Positions 16,956 through 26,320 of a stretch of 64,000 bases of DNA are shown one piece after another. The translations under genes and the position numbers were made by a program. Location of the stretch: assembly GCF_017165765.1 (NCBI RefSeq), contig NZ_JAFGZD010000005.1, forward strand, positions 248,001 to 312,000, in the 5' to 3' direction. How positions within the stretch are numbered: position 1 is the first letter of the stretch; each line of letters starts with the position of its first letter. The notes beneath the pieces were generated by a model that worked only from the letters and a program-made list of their open reading frames with translations, searched no databases and was not told the DNA's origin. The stretch comes from Pseudomonas capsici (GTDB lineage: Bacteria > Pseudomonadota > Gammaproteobacteria > Pseudomonadales > Pseudomonadaceae).

Positions 16956-17193
16956 TTCTAATTTTCTCCTCAGGCGGCTGCGGCATCGCCCTTCCAGATA
17001 GGGGCTGCCAGGTTCGGGGCGTTTCCCGGCCTTGTGAAAAACACGTGCTTGGAGTGAGCGGCCTGACTGTATTGTCTGCCGCTCGACCCTTGGTTCGCTG
17101 CGTTTTCACGCGGCTCGATTAGCTGCCCAACCAGGCTAAAAGCTGAGAGCATCCCAAACCGCGCGGGATTCTAACAGCTTGTATCGCTTCGCG

Positions 17194-19773
17194 TCAGATC
17201 CGAGTTTGCAATGAATACAGCAACTCTAGTGCCTGACGAGGTGTAAGGTCGTCGACTTTCACTTTCGACAGCTCTTCCAGCACCGGATGAGGCAGGCTGG
17301 CAAACAGGTCGCTCTGCATCGGTGCCGCCGCTTTACCGGGTTTTGGCCGTGGTTGTTCGTGGGGCAGGCTGGTGGTCTCCAGCCGTTGCAGATGCTCCTT
17401 GGCGCGAGTGATCACCTTGCCTGGAACCCCCGCAAGTTGTGCCACAGCCAGGCCGTAGCTCTGACTGGCCGGCCCCGGCAGAACCCGGTGCAGGAACACG
17501 ATTCGCTCATTGTGCTCGGTGGCGTTCAAATGCACGTTGGTGACCAGCGGTTCGCTCTCGGGCAATACCGTCAGCTCGAAATAGTGCGTGGCGAACAGGG
17601 TGTAGGCGCGCAACTGGGCGAGACATTCTGCCGCAGCCCAGGCCAGTGAAAGACCGTCGAAGGTACTGGTGCCACGGCCTACCTCATCCATCAGCACCAG
17701 ACTGCGATCGGTGGCGTTGTGCAGGATATTGGCGGTTTCGCTCATTTCCACCATGAAGGTCGAGCGTCCGCCTGCCAGATCATCGCTGGAGCCGATACGG
17801 GTAAAGATCCTGTCCACCAGAGACAGATCGCAACTGGCGGCCGGTACAAAGCTGCCAATGTGGGCCAGCAACACGATCAATGCGGTCTGACGCATGTAGG
17901 TCGATTTACCGCCCATGTTCGGACCGGTGATCACCAGCATGCGCGTGCTGTCATCCAGAGACAGGTCGTTGGCCACGAAAGGCGTGGACAGCACTTGTTC
18001 GACGACCGGATGACGACCCTGGTCGATGCGCATGCATGGCTCGCTGACAAAACGCGGGCAGTTGAGGTCAAGATTCAGCGCTCGCTCGGCCAGATTGCTC
18101 AGGACGTCCAGTTCGGCCAGTGCCGCAGCAGTGTCCTGCAGCGGTGCCAGATGGCTGATCAGGTCTTCAAGCAGGGCTTCGTAGAGCATTTTTTCCCGGG
18201 CCAGGGCGCGGCTCTTGGCCGACAGTGCCTTGTCTTCGAACTCCTTCAGCTCGGGCGTAATGAAGCGCTCGGCACCTTTGAGGGTCTGGCGACGGATGTA
18301 GTCGGCTGGCGCCTGTTCTGCCTGCTTGCTGGGCAGCTCGATGAAGTAGCCGTGTACACGGTTGTAACCCACTTTCAGGTTGGCCAGGCCGGTACGGGCC
18401 TTTTCCCGGGCTTCCAGATCGATCAGAAACTGACCGGCGTTCTCGCTCAGGGACTGCAACTCGTCCAGTTCGGTATCGTAACCGGTCTTCAACACGCCGC
18501 CATCGCGGATCACGGCGGGAGGGTTGTCGATGATTGCCCGTTCCAGCAGGTCTGCCAGTTCCGGGTAGGTGCTGGTGGTTCTGGCCAGTTGTTGCAGATG
18601 CGGCGCTTCCAGGCTGCTCATTGCCTCTTGCAGTGCCGGCAGGGCACCGAGGGCATCGCGCAGGCGTGCGAGATCGCGAGGGCGGGCGTTGCGCAGGCCG
18701 ATACGGGCCAGGATGCGCTCGATATCGCCGATTTCCTTGAGCTGCGGTTGCAGGCTCTCGAAGCGGTAGCTTTCCAGGAAGCAGCCGATGGAGGTCTGGC
18801 GCGCCTGGAGAACTGTCAGGTCGCGCAGCGGACGATTCAGCCAGCGGGTCAGCAGGCGTGTGCCCATTGCGGTCTGGCAGCGGTCCATGACCGATTGCAG
18901 GGTGTTGTCGCGTCCACCGGCCAGGTTGGTATCCAGCTCGAGGTTGCGGCGGCTGGCGGCATCGAGCACCACGGTATCGTCCAGGCGCTCGTGGCGCAGG
19001 CTGCGCAAGTGCGGCAATGCGGTACGCTGGGTTTCCTTGGCGTAGCTCAGCAGGCAACCGGCAGCGCCGATGGCCAGTGTCAGGGTTTCGCAGCCAAAGC
19101 CTTTTAGATCCTGGGTCGCAAACTGCTGGCACAGACTTTTATGGGCCGAGTCGCGCTCGAAATCCCAGGGCGCACGACGGCGGGAGCCACGGCGCTTTTC
19201 CGCTGGCAGGCCTTGAGGCCAGTCATCGGGGATCAGCAGTTCGACCGGGTTGATACGCTCAAGCTCGGCCAGCAGGTTTTCCCAGCCCTTGATTTCAAGC
19301 ACGCTGAAATTGCCGCTGGTGATGTCCAGCACGGCCAGGCCAAACAGGCGCTCGTCACCCAGAACTGCAGCGAGCAGGTTGTCCCGGCGCTCATCCAGAA
19401 AGGCTTCGTCACTGATGGTGCCCGGCGTGATGATGCGCACGACCTGACGCTCCACCGGCCCCTTGCTGGTTGCCGGGTCGCCGACCTGCTCGCAGATCAC
19501 CACCGATTCGCCCAGTTTGACCAGCTTGGCCAGATAGCCTTCGGCGGCATGGTAGGGAATGCCGCACATCGGGATGCTCTGGCCTGCCGACTGGCCGCGA
19601 GCGGTCAGTGTGATATCCAGCAGCTTGGCGGCCTTTTTTGCGTCTTCGTAGAAAATTTCATAGAAGTCGCCCATGCGGTAGAACATCAGTTGATCGGGAT
19701 GCTGGTTCTTCAGCTTCCAGTACTGCTGCATCATCGGGGTGTGCGAAGAGAGATCGGAAATTGCTTTATTCAT
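17194..19773 (-). CDS. mutS: DNA mismatch repair protein MutS
   Basis: Recognises mismatches and small loops and recruits MutL. ATG 19773 gives 859 residues beginning [19 protein letters not shown], the standard length; an upstream in-frame start at 19827 is not needed. The mismatch-binding Phe-X-Glu is in [15 protein letters not shown]. The ABC ATPase has Walker [12 protein letters not shown] and Walker B region [15 protein letters not shown]. It lies beside fdxA as in other Pseudomonas. The 238 bases between them contain no gene. Confidence 0.98.
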   Translation of the reverse strand: MNKAISDLSSHTPMMQQYWKLKNQHPDQLMFYRMGDFYEIFYEDAKKAAKLLDITLTARGQSAGQSIPMCGIPYHAAEGYLAKLVKLGESVVICEQVGDPATSKGPVERQVVRIITPGTISDEAFLDERRDNLLAAVLGDERLFGLAVLDITSGNFSVLEIKGWENLLAELERINPVELLIPDDWPQGLPAEKRRGSRRRAPWDFERDSAHKSLCQQFATQDLKGFGCETLTLAIGAAGCLLSYAKETQRTALPHLRSLRHERLDDTVVLDAASRRNLELDTNLAGGRDNTLQSVMDRCQTAMGTRLLTRWLNRPLRDLTVLQARQTSIGCFLESYRFESLQPQLKEIGDIERILARIGLRNARPRDLARLRDALGALPALQEAMSSLEAPHLQQLARTTSTYPELADLLERAIIDNPPAVIRDGGVLKTGYDTELDELQSLSENAGQFLIDLEAREKARTGLANLKVGYNRVHGYFIELPSKQAEQAPADYIRRQTLKGAERFITPELKEFEDKALSAKSRALAREKMLYEALLEDLISHLAPLQDTAAALAELDVLSNLAERALNLDLNCPRFVSEPCMRIDQGRHPVVEQVLSTPFVANDLSLDDSTRMLVITGPNMGGKSTYMRQTALIVLLAHIGSFVPAASCDLSLVDRIFTRIGSSDDLAGGRSTFMVEMSETANILHNATDRSLVLMDEVGRGTSTFDGLSLAWAAAECLAQLRAYTLFATHYFELTVLPESEPLVTNVHLNATEHNERIVFLHRVLPGPASQSYGLAVAQLAGVPGKVITRAKEHLQRLETTSLPHEQPRPKPGKAAAPMQSDLFASLPHPVLEELSKVKVDDLTPRQALELLYSLQTRI

Positions 19774-20032
19774 CAGTAGGTTAGGCAAGTTCGTTAGAAG
19801 GGTGGGGCAAATTTCAGGGGGCGACATGGAATCCCTCTGGTGCCGAGGGTTGTCTGCCGTGTTTTTGCGATGGGCGCAAGGTTACCACGCACACCTGCAC
19901 AACGCAGGCGCGGCTGACACTTCCTGTATCGTCACCGAAGGTTTCAGGGCTCCCAGGGACGCGGATGCCCTGTATAGACTTCCAGCACCGCCGTTCGATA
20001 ACGGGCGGCATTTCATAAAAAAGGACTTTTAT

Positions 20033-20161
20033 ATGAAGAACAAACGAGCAAGGGATTCTGGTAACGGGCGCTTCATTACAGTTGATGAAGCCAGGCGTCG
20101 GCCCAAAGAAACAACCGTTGAGACGATCCGCAAACCCTCTCCCAGGAAAAAAGAGTCATAG
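20033..20161 (+). CDS. Small basic protein of unknown function
   Basis: ATG 20033 is preceded by AAAAAGGACTTTT, an excellent ribosome site, and encodes 42 residues. The product is rich in Lys and Arg, begins MKNKRARDSGNGRF, carries TVDEARRRP and ends in PRKKES. There is no membrane segment or cysteine. It lies alone between divergent mutS and cinA. The strong ribosome site, a stop at a natural end and a plausible composition support a real gene. I do not recognise a function; binding of nucleic acid would fit its charge but is only a guess. Confidence 0.65.
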   Translation: MKNKRARDSGNGRFITVDEARRRPKETTVETIRKPSPRKKES

Positions 20162-20232
20162 TTGGCTTTCTGGCAAGCGGTTGCCCAGGCGACCGCTTTG
20201 CCCGCTTCGTTCGGTTGGTACAGGAAAAGATC

Positions 20233-20733
20233 GTGGATGAAATAACCCGGCTTGCCGCTGCTCTCGGCAAGCATCTGCAAGCTATCGATGCTCAGGTGAC
20301 GACCGCCGAGTCCTGCACCGGCGGCGGAATTGCCGAAGCCATTACCCGTATCGGCGGCAGCTCTGCCTGGTTTGAAGCAGGCTATGTGACCTATTCCAAT
20401 ACTCAGAAAACCCGTCAGCTCGATGTGCCTGACGAGTTGTTCGCGACGGTGGGTGCCGTCAGCCAGCCTGTTGTCGAAGCCATGGTTCGCGGCGCACAGG
20501 CAAAAAGTGGTGCACGTTTCGCCGTGGCCGTCAGCGGTGTGGCAGGGCCTGGCGGTGGCTCGATTGAAAAGCCGGTCGGTACGGTATGGCTGTGCTGGGG
20601 CATGGGCGACGAGCTCATTTCTCTGCGTCGACAGTTCGATGGCGATCGCGATGAAGTGCGCCGACAAACGGTGAAAGCCGCGCTAGAGGGGCTGATACGG
20701 CTTGCTGTTGGAGAAATGCCAAAACAGGGGTAG
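20233..20733 (+). CDS. pncC: CinA/PncC family nicotinamide-nucleotide amidohydrolase
   Basis: Converts nicotinamide mononucleotide to nicotinic acid mononucleotide in pyridine-nucleotide salvage. Only the C-terminal CinA domain is present (166 residues), as usual for stand-alone proteobacterial PncC. TTAESCTGGGIAEAIT, the GYVTYSN stretch and VSGVAGPGGGS are family motifs. GTG 20233 has AGGA 7 bases upstream; an in-frame TTG at 20215 would add six residues. It lies directly before recA, the conserved order. Also annotated cinA. Confidence 0.93.
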   Translation: MDEITRLAAALGKHLQAIDAQVTTAESCTGGGIAEAITRIGGSSAWFEAGYVTYSNTQKTRQLDVPDELFATVGAVSQPVVEAMVRGAQAKSGARFAVAVSGVAGPGGGSIEKPVGTVWLCWGMGDELISLRRQFDGDRDEVRRQTVKAALEGLIRLAVGEMPKQG

Positions 20734-20760
20734 GCGAGCGCTCATCGCTGTGGAATAATA

Positions 20761-20776
20761 CTGTCTACTTATACAG
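20761..20776 (+). promoter_or_regulatory. LexA (SOS) box of recA
   Basis: CTGTCTACTTATACAG is a perfect CTGT-N8-ACAG palindrome, 51 bases before the recA start, so recA is predicted to be LexA-repressed. Confidence 0.92.
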
Positions 20777-20827
20777 GTGTTCTGATCGCTCAGGCCCTAA
20801 ATTGAATTTGATTACGTGAGGACTTCA

Positions 20828-21892
20828 ATGGACGACAACAAGAAGAAAGCCTTGGCTGCGGCCCTGGGTCAGATCGAGCGTCAATTCGGTAAAGGTGCCG
20901 TAATGCGCATGGGTGACCATGATCGTCAGGCTATTCCTTCTATCTCCACCGGTTCGCTGGGTCTGGATATCGCGCTGGGTATTGGCGGCTTGCCTAAAGG
21001 CCGGATCGTCGAAATCTACGGCCCGGAGTCGTCGGGTAAAACCACGCTGACCCTTTCGGTCATCGCTCAGGCCCAGAAAGCAGGCGCAACCTGTGCGTTC
21101 GTCGATGCCGAGCACGCACTGGACCCTGAATACGCCGGCAAGCTGGGCGTCAATGTCGACGACCTGCTGGTTTCGCAGCCGGATACGGGCGAACAGGCTC
21201 TGGAAATCACCGACATGCTGGTGCGCTCCAATGCCGTTGACGTCATCGTCGTCGACTCCGTGGCCGCACTGGTACCCAAGGCTGAAATCGAAGGCGAAAT
21301 GGGCGACATGCACGTGGGCTTGCAGGCTCGCCTGATGTCCCAGGCGCTGCGCAAGATCACCGGTAACATCAAGAACGCCAACTGCCTCGTCATCTTCATC
21401 AACCAGATCCGCATGAAGATCGGTGTGATGTTCGGCAGCCCGGAAACCACCACCGGTGGTAACGCCCTGAAGTTCTACGCTTCGGTACGTCTGGATATCC
21501 GTCGCACTGGCGCGGTGAAAGAAGGCGACGAAGTGGTGGGTAGCGAAACCCGCGTCAAGATCGTGAAGAACAAGGTCGCTCCGCCGTTCCGTCAGGCAGA
21601 GTTCCAGATTCTTTACGGCAAGGGTATCTACCTCAACGGTGAAATCATCGATCTGGCTGTGCTGCATGGCTTTGTCGAGAAGTCCGGTGCCTGGTACAGC
21701 TACCAGGGCAGCAAGATCGGTCAGGGCAAGGCCAACTCGGCCAAGTTCCTGGCGGATAACCCTGAAATCGGTGCCGCACTCGAGAAGCAGATTCGCGACA
21801 AGCTGCTGGCTGCTGGTGTCGACGCCAAGGCTGCGGGCTCCCGTGATTCAGTCGATGCCGATGACATGGCTGAAATCGACGCCGATATCTGA
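20828..21892 (+). CDS. recA: Recombinase RecA
   Basis: Strand-exchange protein and SOS co-protease. ATG 20828 gives 354 residues beginning [17 protein letters not shown]; the ORF opens slightly earlier at 20816. Walker A is GPESSGKTT, loop L2 region [22 protein letters not shown] is intact, and the acidic C-terminus ends [12 protein letters not shown]. The LexA box precedes it. recX starts 8 bases after the stop. Confidence 0.99.
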   Translation: MDDNKKKALAAALGQIERQFGKGAVMRMGDHDRQAIPSISTGSLGLDIALGIGGLPKGRIVEIYGPESSGKTTLTLSVIAQAQKAGATCAFVDAEHALDPEYAGKLGVNVDDLLVSQPDTGEQALEITDMLVRSNAVDVIVVDSVAALVPKAEIEGEMGDMHVGLQARLMSQALRKITGNIKNANCLVIFINQIRMKIGVMFGSPETTTGGNALKFYASVRLDIRRTGAVKEGDEVVGSETRVKIVKNKVAPPFRQAEFQILYGKGIYLNGEIIDLAVLHGFVEKSGAWYSYQGSKIGQGKANSAKFLADNPEIGAALEKQIRDKLLAAGVDAKAAGSRDSVDADDMAEIDADI

Positions 21893-21900
21893 TCAGCCTC

Positions 21901-22365
21901 ATGCCAGTTGTGCTCGATACCCCTGTCGCCGTACGACGAACCGCAATGGACCTGCTCGCGCGACGCGAGCATGGTCGGGTCGAGCTGACGCGTAAGCTGC
22001 GTCAGCGCGGCGCTTCTCCCGAGCATATCGAGTCCGCCCTTGATCGTCTGGTCGAGGAGGGGCTGCTCTCTGAATCCCGCTACCTTGAAAGCTTCGTTTC
22101 CTCCAAGGCACGTTCAGGCTATGGGCCTTTGCGTATCCGTGAGGAACTTGGGCAGCGTGGTTTGCAACGAGGAGATATTGAGCAGGCGCTCAGAGAATGC
22201 GATGTCGACTGGCAAGCCCGCTTGTACGAAACCTGGCAACGCAAATTTGGCAGGCTGCCTGCCGATGCACGTGAACGCGCCCAGCAAGGCCGTTTTCTGA
22301 GCTATCGAGGTTATTCGCTGGATATGATCGGCCGCTTGTTGAGCGGCCGAGGCGAGGATGATTAG
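21901..22365 (+). CDS. recX: Regulatory protein RecX
   Basis: Binds RecA filaments and restrains their extension. The 154-residue protein has the three-helix repeats of the family: [20 protein letters not shown], then the [34 protein letters not shown] portion. It is co-transcribed with recA, 8 bases downstream, and converges on the LOG-family gene. Confidence 0.95.
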   Translation: MPVVLDTPVAVRRTAMDLLARREHGRVELTRKLRQRGASPEHIESALDRLVEEGLLSESRYLESFVSSKARSGYGPLRIREELGQRGLQRGDIEQALRECDVDWQARLYETWQRKFGRLPADARERAQQGRFLSYRGYSLDMIGRLLSGRGEDD

Positions 22366-22386
22366 CCAGGTATCCGGTATCGGATA

Positions 22387-23463
22387 TCAGGCTTTCGCGA
22401 CAAGATTCTCCGGTTGGTTGATGTAGTCGATCAACTCGCGAAGCCGACCCTGATTACGTCCGGCGAATGAAAAGGCGAGGCGTGTCAGGTCACTGAATTG
22501 CGCTTCGTCGTGCTCTTCTCCCTGATAACCGTGCTGATGGAAGTCTTCGCTGCTGCAGATATCGGCAAAGGCTTTGCGGATGTGCGCCAGTGCCTGCCCG
22601 GTGAGCGGGTGATGCATGCGAATCACGAACTTGTTCTTCAGCCAGCGACTGGAGTGGAAGTTGCTGTAGAACCGGTTGATCTCTTCGACGGCCTCATCGG
22701 TGCTGTAAACCAGACGCATCAGTTTCATGTCGGCTGGCAGGATGTAGCGGTTATCCTCCAACTGACTCCTGATGAAATCCAGGGCGCTCTGCCAGAAGTT
22801 TCCGCCCGGTGTATCCAGCAGTACGACAGGCACCAGCGGGCTTTTGCCGGTCTGAATCAGTGTCAGCACTTCAAGTGCTTCATCCAGGGTGCCGAAGCCA
22901 CCCGGACACAGTACCAGCGCATCGGCTTCTTTGACGAAGAACAGCTTGCGGGTAAAGAAGAAGTGGAACGGCAGCAGGTTTTCGGTGCCTTCCACAGTCG
23001 GGTTGGCATGCTGCTCGAAAGGCAGGGTGATATTGAAGCCCAGGCTGTTGTTACGCCCGGCACCTTCGTGGGCGGCAGCCATGATGCCGCCACCTGCGCC
23101 GGTGATGACCATCATGTCGGAGCGCGCCAGCTTTTCTCCCAGATCCCTGGCCTGTGCATAAAGAGGATGTTCAACCGGCGTACGTGCCGAGCCGAACACC
23201 GTTACCTTGCGGCGTCCCTTGACGCGTTCCAGCACCCGGAAGGCTCTGTCCAGTTCGCGCAGGGTTTGCAGCGTTATCTTGGCGTCCCAGCGGTTGCGGC
23301 CATCTTCGGCCATGCGCAGGACGGTGAGCATCATGTCACGGTACAAGGGCAGGTTGTGGCTGTCTGGAGCGACCTGATTGATGTGCTCCTCGATCTTGCT
23401 GGTGATATCCAGACCATTGCTCTGAAAGTGTTGCGATAAGGCATCGTTAGGTACATACGGCAT
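22387..23463 (-). CDS. LOG-family nucleotide-binding protein
   Basis: 358-residue protein of the lysine-decarboxylase-like (TIGR00730/LOG) family. The Rossmann-like core starts near VTVFGSART, has the ITGAGGGIMAAAHEGAG loop and ends with the family motif PGGFGTLDEALEVL. Plant-type LOG enzymes and PpnN remove ribose 5-phosphate from nucleotide monophosphates. Here extra N-terminal (about 85) and C-terminal (about 100) residues make it longer than the ~190-residue LOG type. The substrate is not evident. It converges on recX, as PA3615 does in P. aeruginosa. Confidence 0.85.
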   Translation of the reverse strand: MPYVPNDALSQHFQSNGLDITSKIEEHINQVAPDSHNLPLYRDMMLTVLRMAEDGRNRWDAKITLQTLRELDRAFRVLERVKGRRKVTVFGSARTPVEHPLYAQARDLGEKLARSDMMVITGAGGGIMAAAHEGAGRNNSLGFNITLPFEQHANPTVEGTENLLPFHFFFTRKLFFVKEADALVLCPGGFGTLDEALEVLTLIQTGKSPLVPVVLLDTPGGNFWQSALDFIRSQLEDNRYILPADMKLMRLVYSTDEAVEEINRFYSNFHSSRWLKNKFVIRMHHPLTGQALAHIRKAFADICSSEDFHQHGYQGEEHDEAQFSDLTRLAFSFAGRNQGRLRELIDYINQPENLVAKA

Positions 23464-23698
23464 TCAAGATTTCTCCTCCTGCAGAATGATTTGATCCTGG
23501 CCAGACTCCTCTCAGGATCATAAAGCATCGTACGTTGCCGATGATTGAAGCTCTCTTCAGGTTATATGATGGCTCGATAATGTCCCGCTTTCCTGTAAAA
23601 GGCTATCGATTATCTGTCTGTAGCAACGGGCTGGATGGGGCTTGGCGAAGGGAGCGCGCCGTCTGAGTAACGGCGCGCAATGCAGCGAGGGATGTCGT

Positions 23699-24118
23699 TT
23701 ACTTGCCTGATTTCTTGACCGCGCAGTCCGAAGCCTGGAAGGTCTGGCTGATGACCGGACGATTGGTCTTGTATTCGGTGAATTGATATTTGAGCACGGC
23801 ACCTTTGGTCATCAACTGGCGGTAACCGTTGTTGTGACAAACGCTGTTGCCCAACTGGCTGCGGACGGCGTCAGGGTTGGCGCGCATCTGCTGCGCCTGG
23901 CCTGCACGCACGCTCAGGTGGTTGATCAGTTCCTTGCCATTGACGGTGTAACCCTGGTCCAGGATGTCTTCGTTGATTGCCCGTGGCGTGCCGATGCTGC
24001 TTTCCTTCGCGACTTTTTCCAGCATGGTGCTGAGTTCGAATTCCTGCTTTGACGCTGCCTGCGCGGCCAGTGGGGCGACAAGCAAAAGCGTAAGGGTTGG
24101 GGCGATGAGGCGCAGCAT
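23699..24118 (-). CDS. Secreted/periplasmic protein, PA3611-like (quorum-sensing-regulated virulence factor family)
   Basis: 139 residues from ATG 24118. A signal peptide of about 21 residues (LIAPTLTLLLVAPLAAQAA) precedes a mature part with two cysteines (NSVCHNNGYRQ and QASDCAVKK), probably a disulfide. It resembles P. aeruginosa PA3611, described as a quorum-sensing-regulated virulence-related protein; the assignment is from memory of sequence and gene neighbourhood. ATG 24118 is preceded on its strand by GGAGAG. The 235 bases down to the LOG gene hold nothing I can name. Confidence 0.75.
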   Translation of the reverse strand: MLRLIAPTLTLLLVAPLAAQAASKQEFELSTMLEKVAKESSIGTPRAINEDILDQGYTVNGKELINHLSVRAGQAQQMRANPDAVRSQLGNSVCHNNGYRQLMTKGAVLKYQFTEYKTNRPVISQTFQASDCAVKKSGK

Positions 24119-24339
24119 CAAACTCTCCTGATTCAGTGGCTGGCGGTTTTGACCAGCAACTTCAAAGTGTGTTCCGGATAACCTGCCCATGGCGCGGCTC
24201 CAGTGGCGCGCCAGTATAGGATAGGACCTGTCGGGTCGAAAGCAGGTTGAACCGTCGGGGCTCTGGTAAACTGCGCGGACTTTTACCCCTGTCGAGTTCT
24301 TGCTGTGTCGATGCCTTTCTTCAGCGGGCGTGTCTTTCC

Positions 24340-25050
24340 ATGAGCCATGCTGTTTCCCGCCTGCGCGATCAGCGTCTGGCCCGTAGCACCAAACCCTTCA
24401 TTGCCCGAGGTTCCCGAGCACCGCGTTGCCCGGATTGCCGCGTGATTTCCAGCTATTGTCTGTGTGCCTGGCGGCCTGAAGTCGCTGCCACTTCGGGCAT
24501 GTGCCTGCTGATGTATGACACCGAGCCGCTGAAGCCCACCAACACCGGCTGGCTGATCGCTGATGTCATCGAAGATACCTACGCCTTTGGCTGGTCGCGC
24601 ATCGAAGTCGACGAGCAGTTGCTGGCCTTGCTGGATGACCCGCAATGGCAGCCCTATATTGTCTTTCCGGGTGAGTTCGTCGCCAAAGAGCGGGTCGTGA
24701 CCCGTGTTGCTCTTGAAGATGGCAAGCGTCCGCTGTTCATTCTGCTGGATGCGACCTGGACCGAAGCGCGCAAGATGTTCCGCAAGAGCCCGTATCTGGA
24801 GCGCTTTCCGGTACTGAGCCTGGAGCCGGAGCAGATTTCGCGTTACCGGCTGCGTCGTTCCCGTCGCGATGATCACTTCTGTACGGCCGAGGTCGCTGCG
24901 CTCTGTCTGGAACTGGCTGAAGATAACAGTGCCAGCCGTGTGCTGGATGCTTATCTGGATGTATTCAGCGCCCATTATCTGGGGGCCAAGTTCCAGAGAC
25001 CGATCGATCCGGACGATGCCGCTCACAGTTTTCTGAAAGCTTTTCTTTGA
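24340..25050 (+). CDS. tapT: DTW-domain tRNA-uridine aminocarboxypropyltransferase
   Basis: Family that transfers the 3-amino-3-carboxypropyl group of AdoMet to U47 of tRNA (acp3U). The 236-residue protein has an N-terminal cysteine cluster (RCPDCRVISSYCLCAW) and the name-giving motif DATWTEARKM. The later RYRLRR and HFCTAEVAA stretches are also typical. ATG 24340 fits the start MSHAVSRLRDQRLARS; the frame is open upstream but unlike the family. It stands alone between the PA3611-like gene and erdR. Confidence 0.85.
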   Translation: MSHAVSRLRDQRLARSTKPFIARGSRAPRCPDCRVISSYCLCAWRPEVAATSGMCLLMYDTEPLKPTNTGWLIADVIEDTYAFGWSRIEVDEQLLALLDDPQWQPYIVFPGEFVAKERVVTRVALEDGKRPLFILLDATWTEARKMFRKSPYLERFPVLSLEPEQISRYRLRRSRRDDHFCTAEVAALCLELAEDNSASRVLDAYLDVFSAHYLGAKFQRPIDPDDAAHSFLKAFL

Positions 25051-25227
25051 TGGCGCGAGTGCCTGCTGGGCAGATAGAGGCTGATTGCCATTTCGGATCG
25101 GCTTCAAGGCAGTATCAGGCTTGACCACCCTTGCCTGGCTGGGCATGCTTGGCGCCGCCTGAGCGCTGAACTTGCTGGCCTGGCGTAAATGTGTTCCGGG
25201 CGCTCACTATAAAAACAGGATCAAAAA

Positions 25228-25875
25228 ATGACCTACGACATCCTGATCGCCGATGATCATCCGCTGTTTCGTAGCGCGTTGCATCAGGCGTTGAGCATCG
25301 GCCTTGGGCCTGATGTGCGGCTGGTCGAGGCAGAGAGCATTGCCCAGATCGAATCTCACCTGGCGCAGAAGACCGACTGGGATCTTGTCCTGCTGGATCT
25401 GAACATGCCGGGTGCCTATGGTTTTTCCGGGCTGGTCCTGCTGCGGGGGCAGTATCCGCAGATTCCGGTGGTCATGATTTCGGCCCAGGAAGAGGCTTCA
25501 ATCGTGGTGCGTTCCCGTGAGTTCGGTGCCAGCGGCTTCATTCCCAAGTCCAGTTCTCTGGAAACCATCCAGCAGGCAGTGCGTACGGTCCTTGAAGGTG
25601 ATGTCTGGTGGCCGCCGCAGGTCAATGAAGTGGTCAGCGTCTCGGACGAAGCCAAGGCGGCCAGCGCCGGCCTTGCCAGTCTGACACCACAGCAGTTCCG
25701 CGTATTGACCATGGTCTGTGAAGGCTTGTTGAACAAGCAGATCGCCTATGAACTCAGCGTCTCCGAAGCCACCATCAAGGCGCATGTCACGGCGATTTTC
25801 CGCAAGCTGGGGGTTCGCACCCGTACTCAGGCGGCGCTGTTGCTGCAACAGCTGGAGTCGGTTTCGGCCAATTGA
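25228..25875 (+). CDS. erdR: LuxR-type response regulator ErdR
   Basis: 215-residue two-component regulator. The receiver domain has the acidic pair in IADDHPLF, the phosphorylation site Asp57 in LLDLNMPG and Lys in GFIPKSS. The C-terminal HTH (LTPQQFRVLTMVCEGLLNKQIAYELSVSEATIKAHVTAIF) is of LuxR type. Its closest known match is PA3604/ErdR (also CrbR), which regulates ethanol oxidation and acetate (acs) genes. No kinase lies next to it, so the partner must be elsewhere. dgkA follows after 72 bases, as in P. aeruginosa. Confidence 0.88.
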   Translation: MTYDILIADDHPLFRSALHQALSIGLGPDVRLVEAESIAQIESHLAQKTDWDLVLLDLNMPGAYGFSGLVLLRGQYPQIPVVMISAQEEASIVVRSREFGASGFIPKSSSLETIQQAVRTVLEGDVWWPPQVNEVVSVSDEAKAASAGLASLTPQQFRVLTMVCEGLLNKQIAYELSVSEATIKAHVTAIFRKLGVRTRTQAALLLQQLESVSAN

Positions 25876-25947
25876 GCGACGGTTCTTCACGCTTTTTTGA
25901 CCCGCTTTACCTTAGATTTCCTCACCTTTCTGCACAGTAGTCTATCC

Positions 25948-26316
25948 ATGCCTTCACCCTTCAAGGGCCAGACCGGCCTGAAACGTATCCTCAATGCTGC
26001 AGGTTATTCCTTTGACGGTCTGTCGGCCGCCTTCAAAGGTGAAGCGGCCTTTCGCCAACTGGTGCTGCTCAATGTCGTGCTGATTCCGTTGTCCTTCGTG
26101 GTCAACGTCAGCCGTGGCGAGCAGGCCCTGCTGATTGCCGTATGCCTGTTGGCCTTGATTGTCGAGCTGCTCAACTCGGCAGTCGAAGCGGCCATTGACC
26201 GCATTTCTCTGGACCTGCACCCGTTGTCCAAGAATGCCAAGGACATGGGCAGCGCCGCCCAACTGGTCGCGCTGAGCATGATCGCCGTGGTCTGGGGGCT
26301 GATCCTGCTCGGCTGA
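25948..26316 (+). CDS. dgkA: Diacylglycerol kinase
   Basis: Small inner-membrane enzyme that phosphorylates diacylglycerol for phospholipid recycling. The 122-residue protein from ATG 25948 has an amphipathic N-terminus, AAFRQLVLLN, and three membrane helices. The catalytic motif is LLNSAVEAAIDR. It is close behind erdR on the same strand and converges on finR with 4 bases between. Confidence 0.94.
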   Translation: MPSPFKGQTGLKRILNAAGYSFDGLSAAFKGEAAFRQLVLLNVVLIPLSFVVNVSRGEQALLIAVCLLALIVELLNSAVEAAIDRISLDLHPLSKNAKDMGSAAQLVALSMIAVVWGLILLG

Positions 26317-26320
26317 CTGC

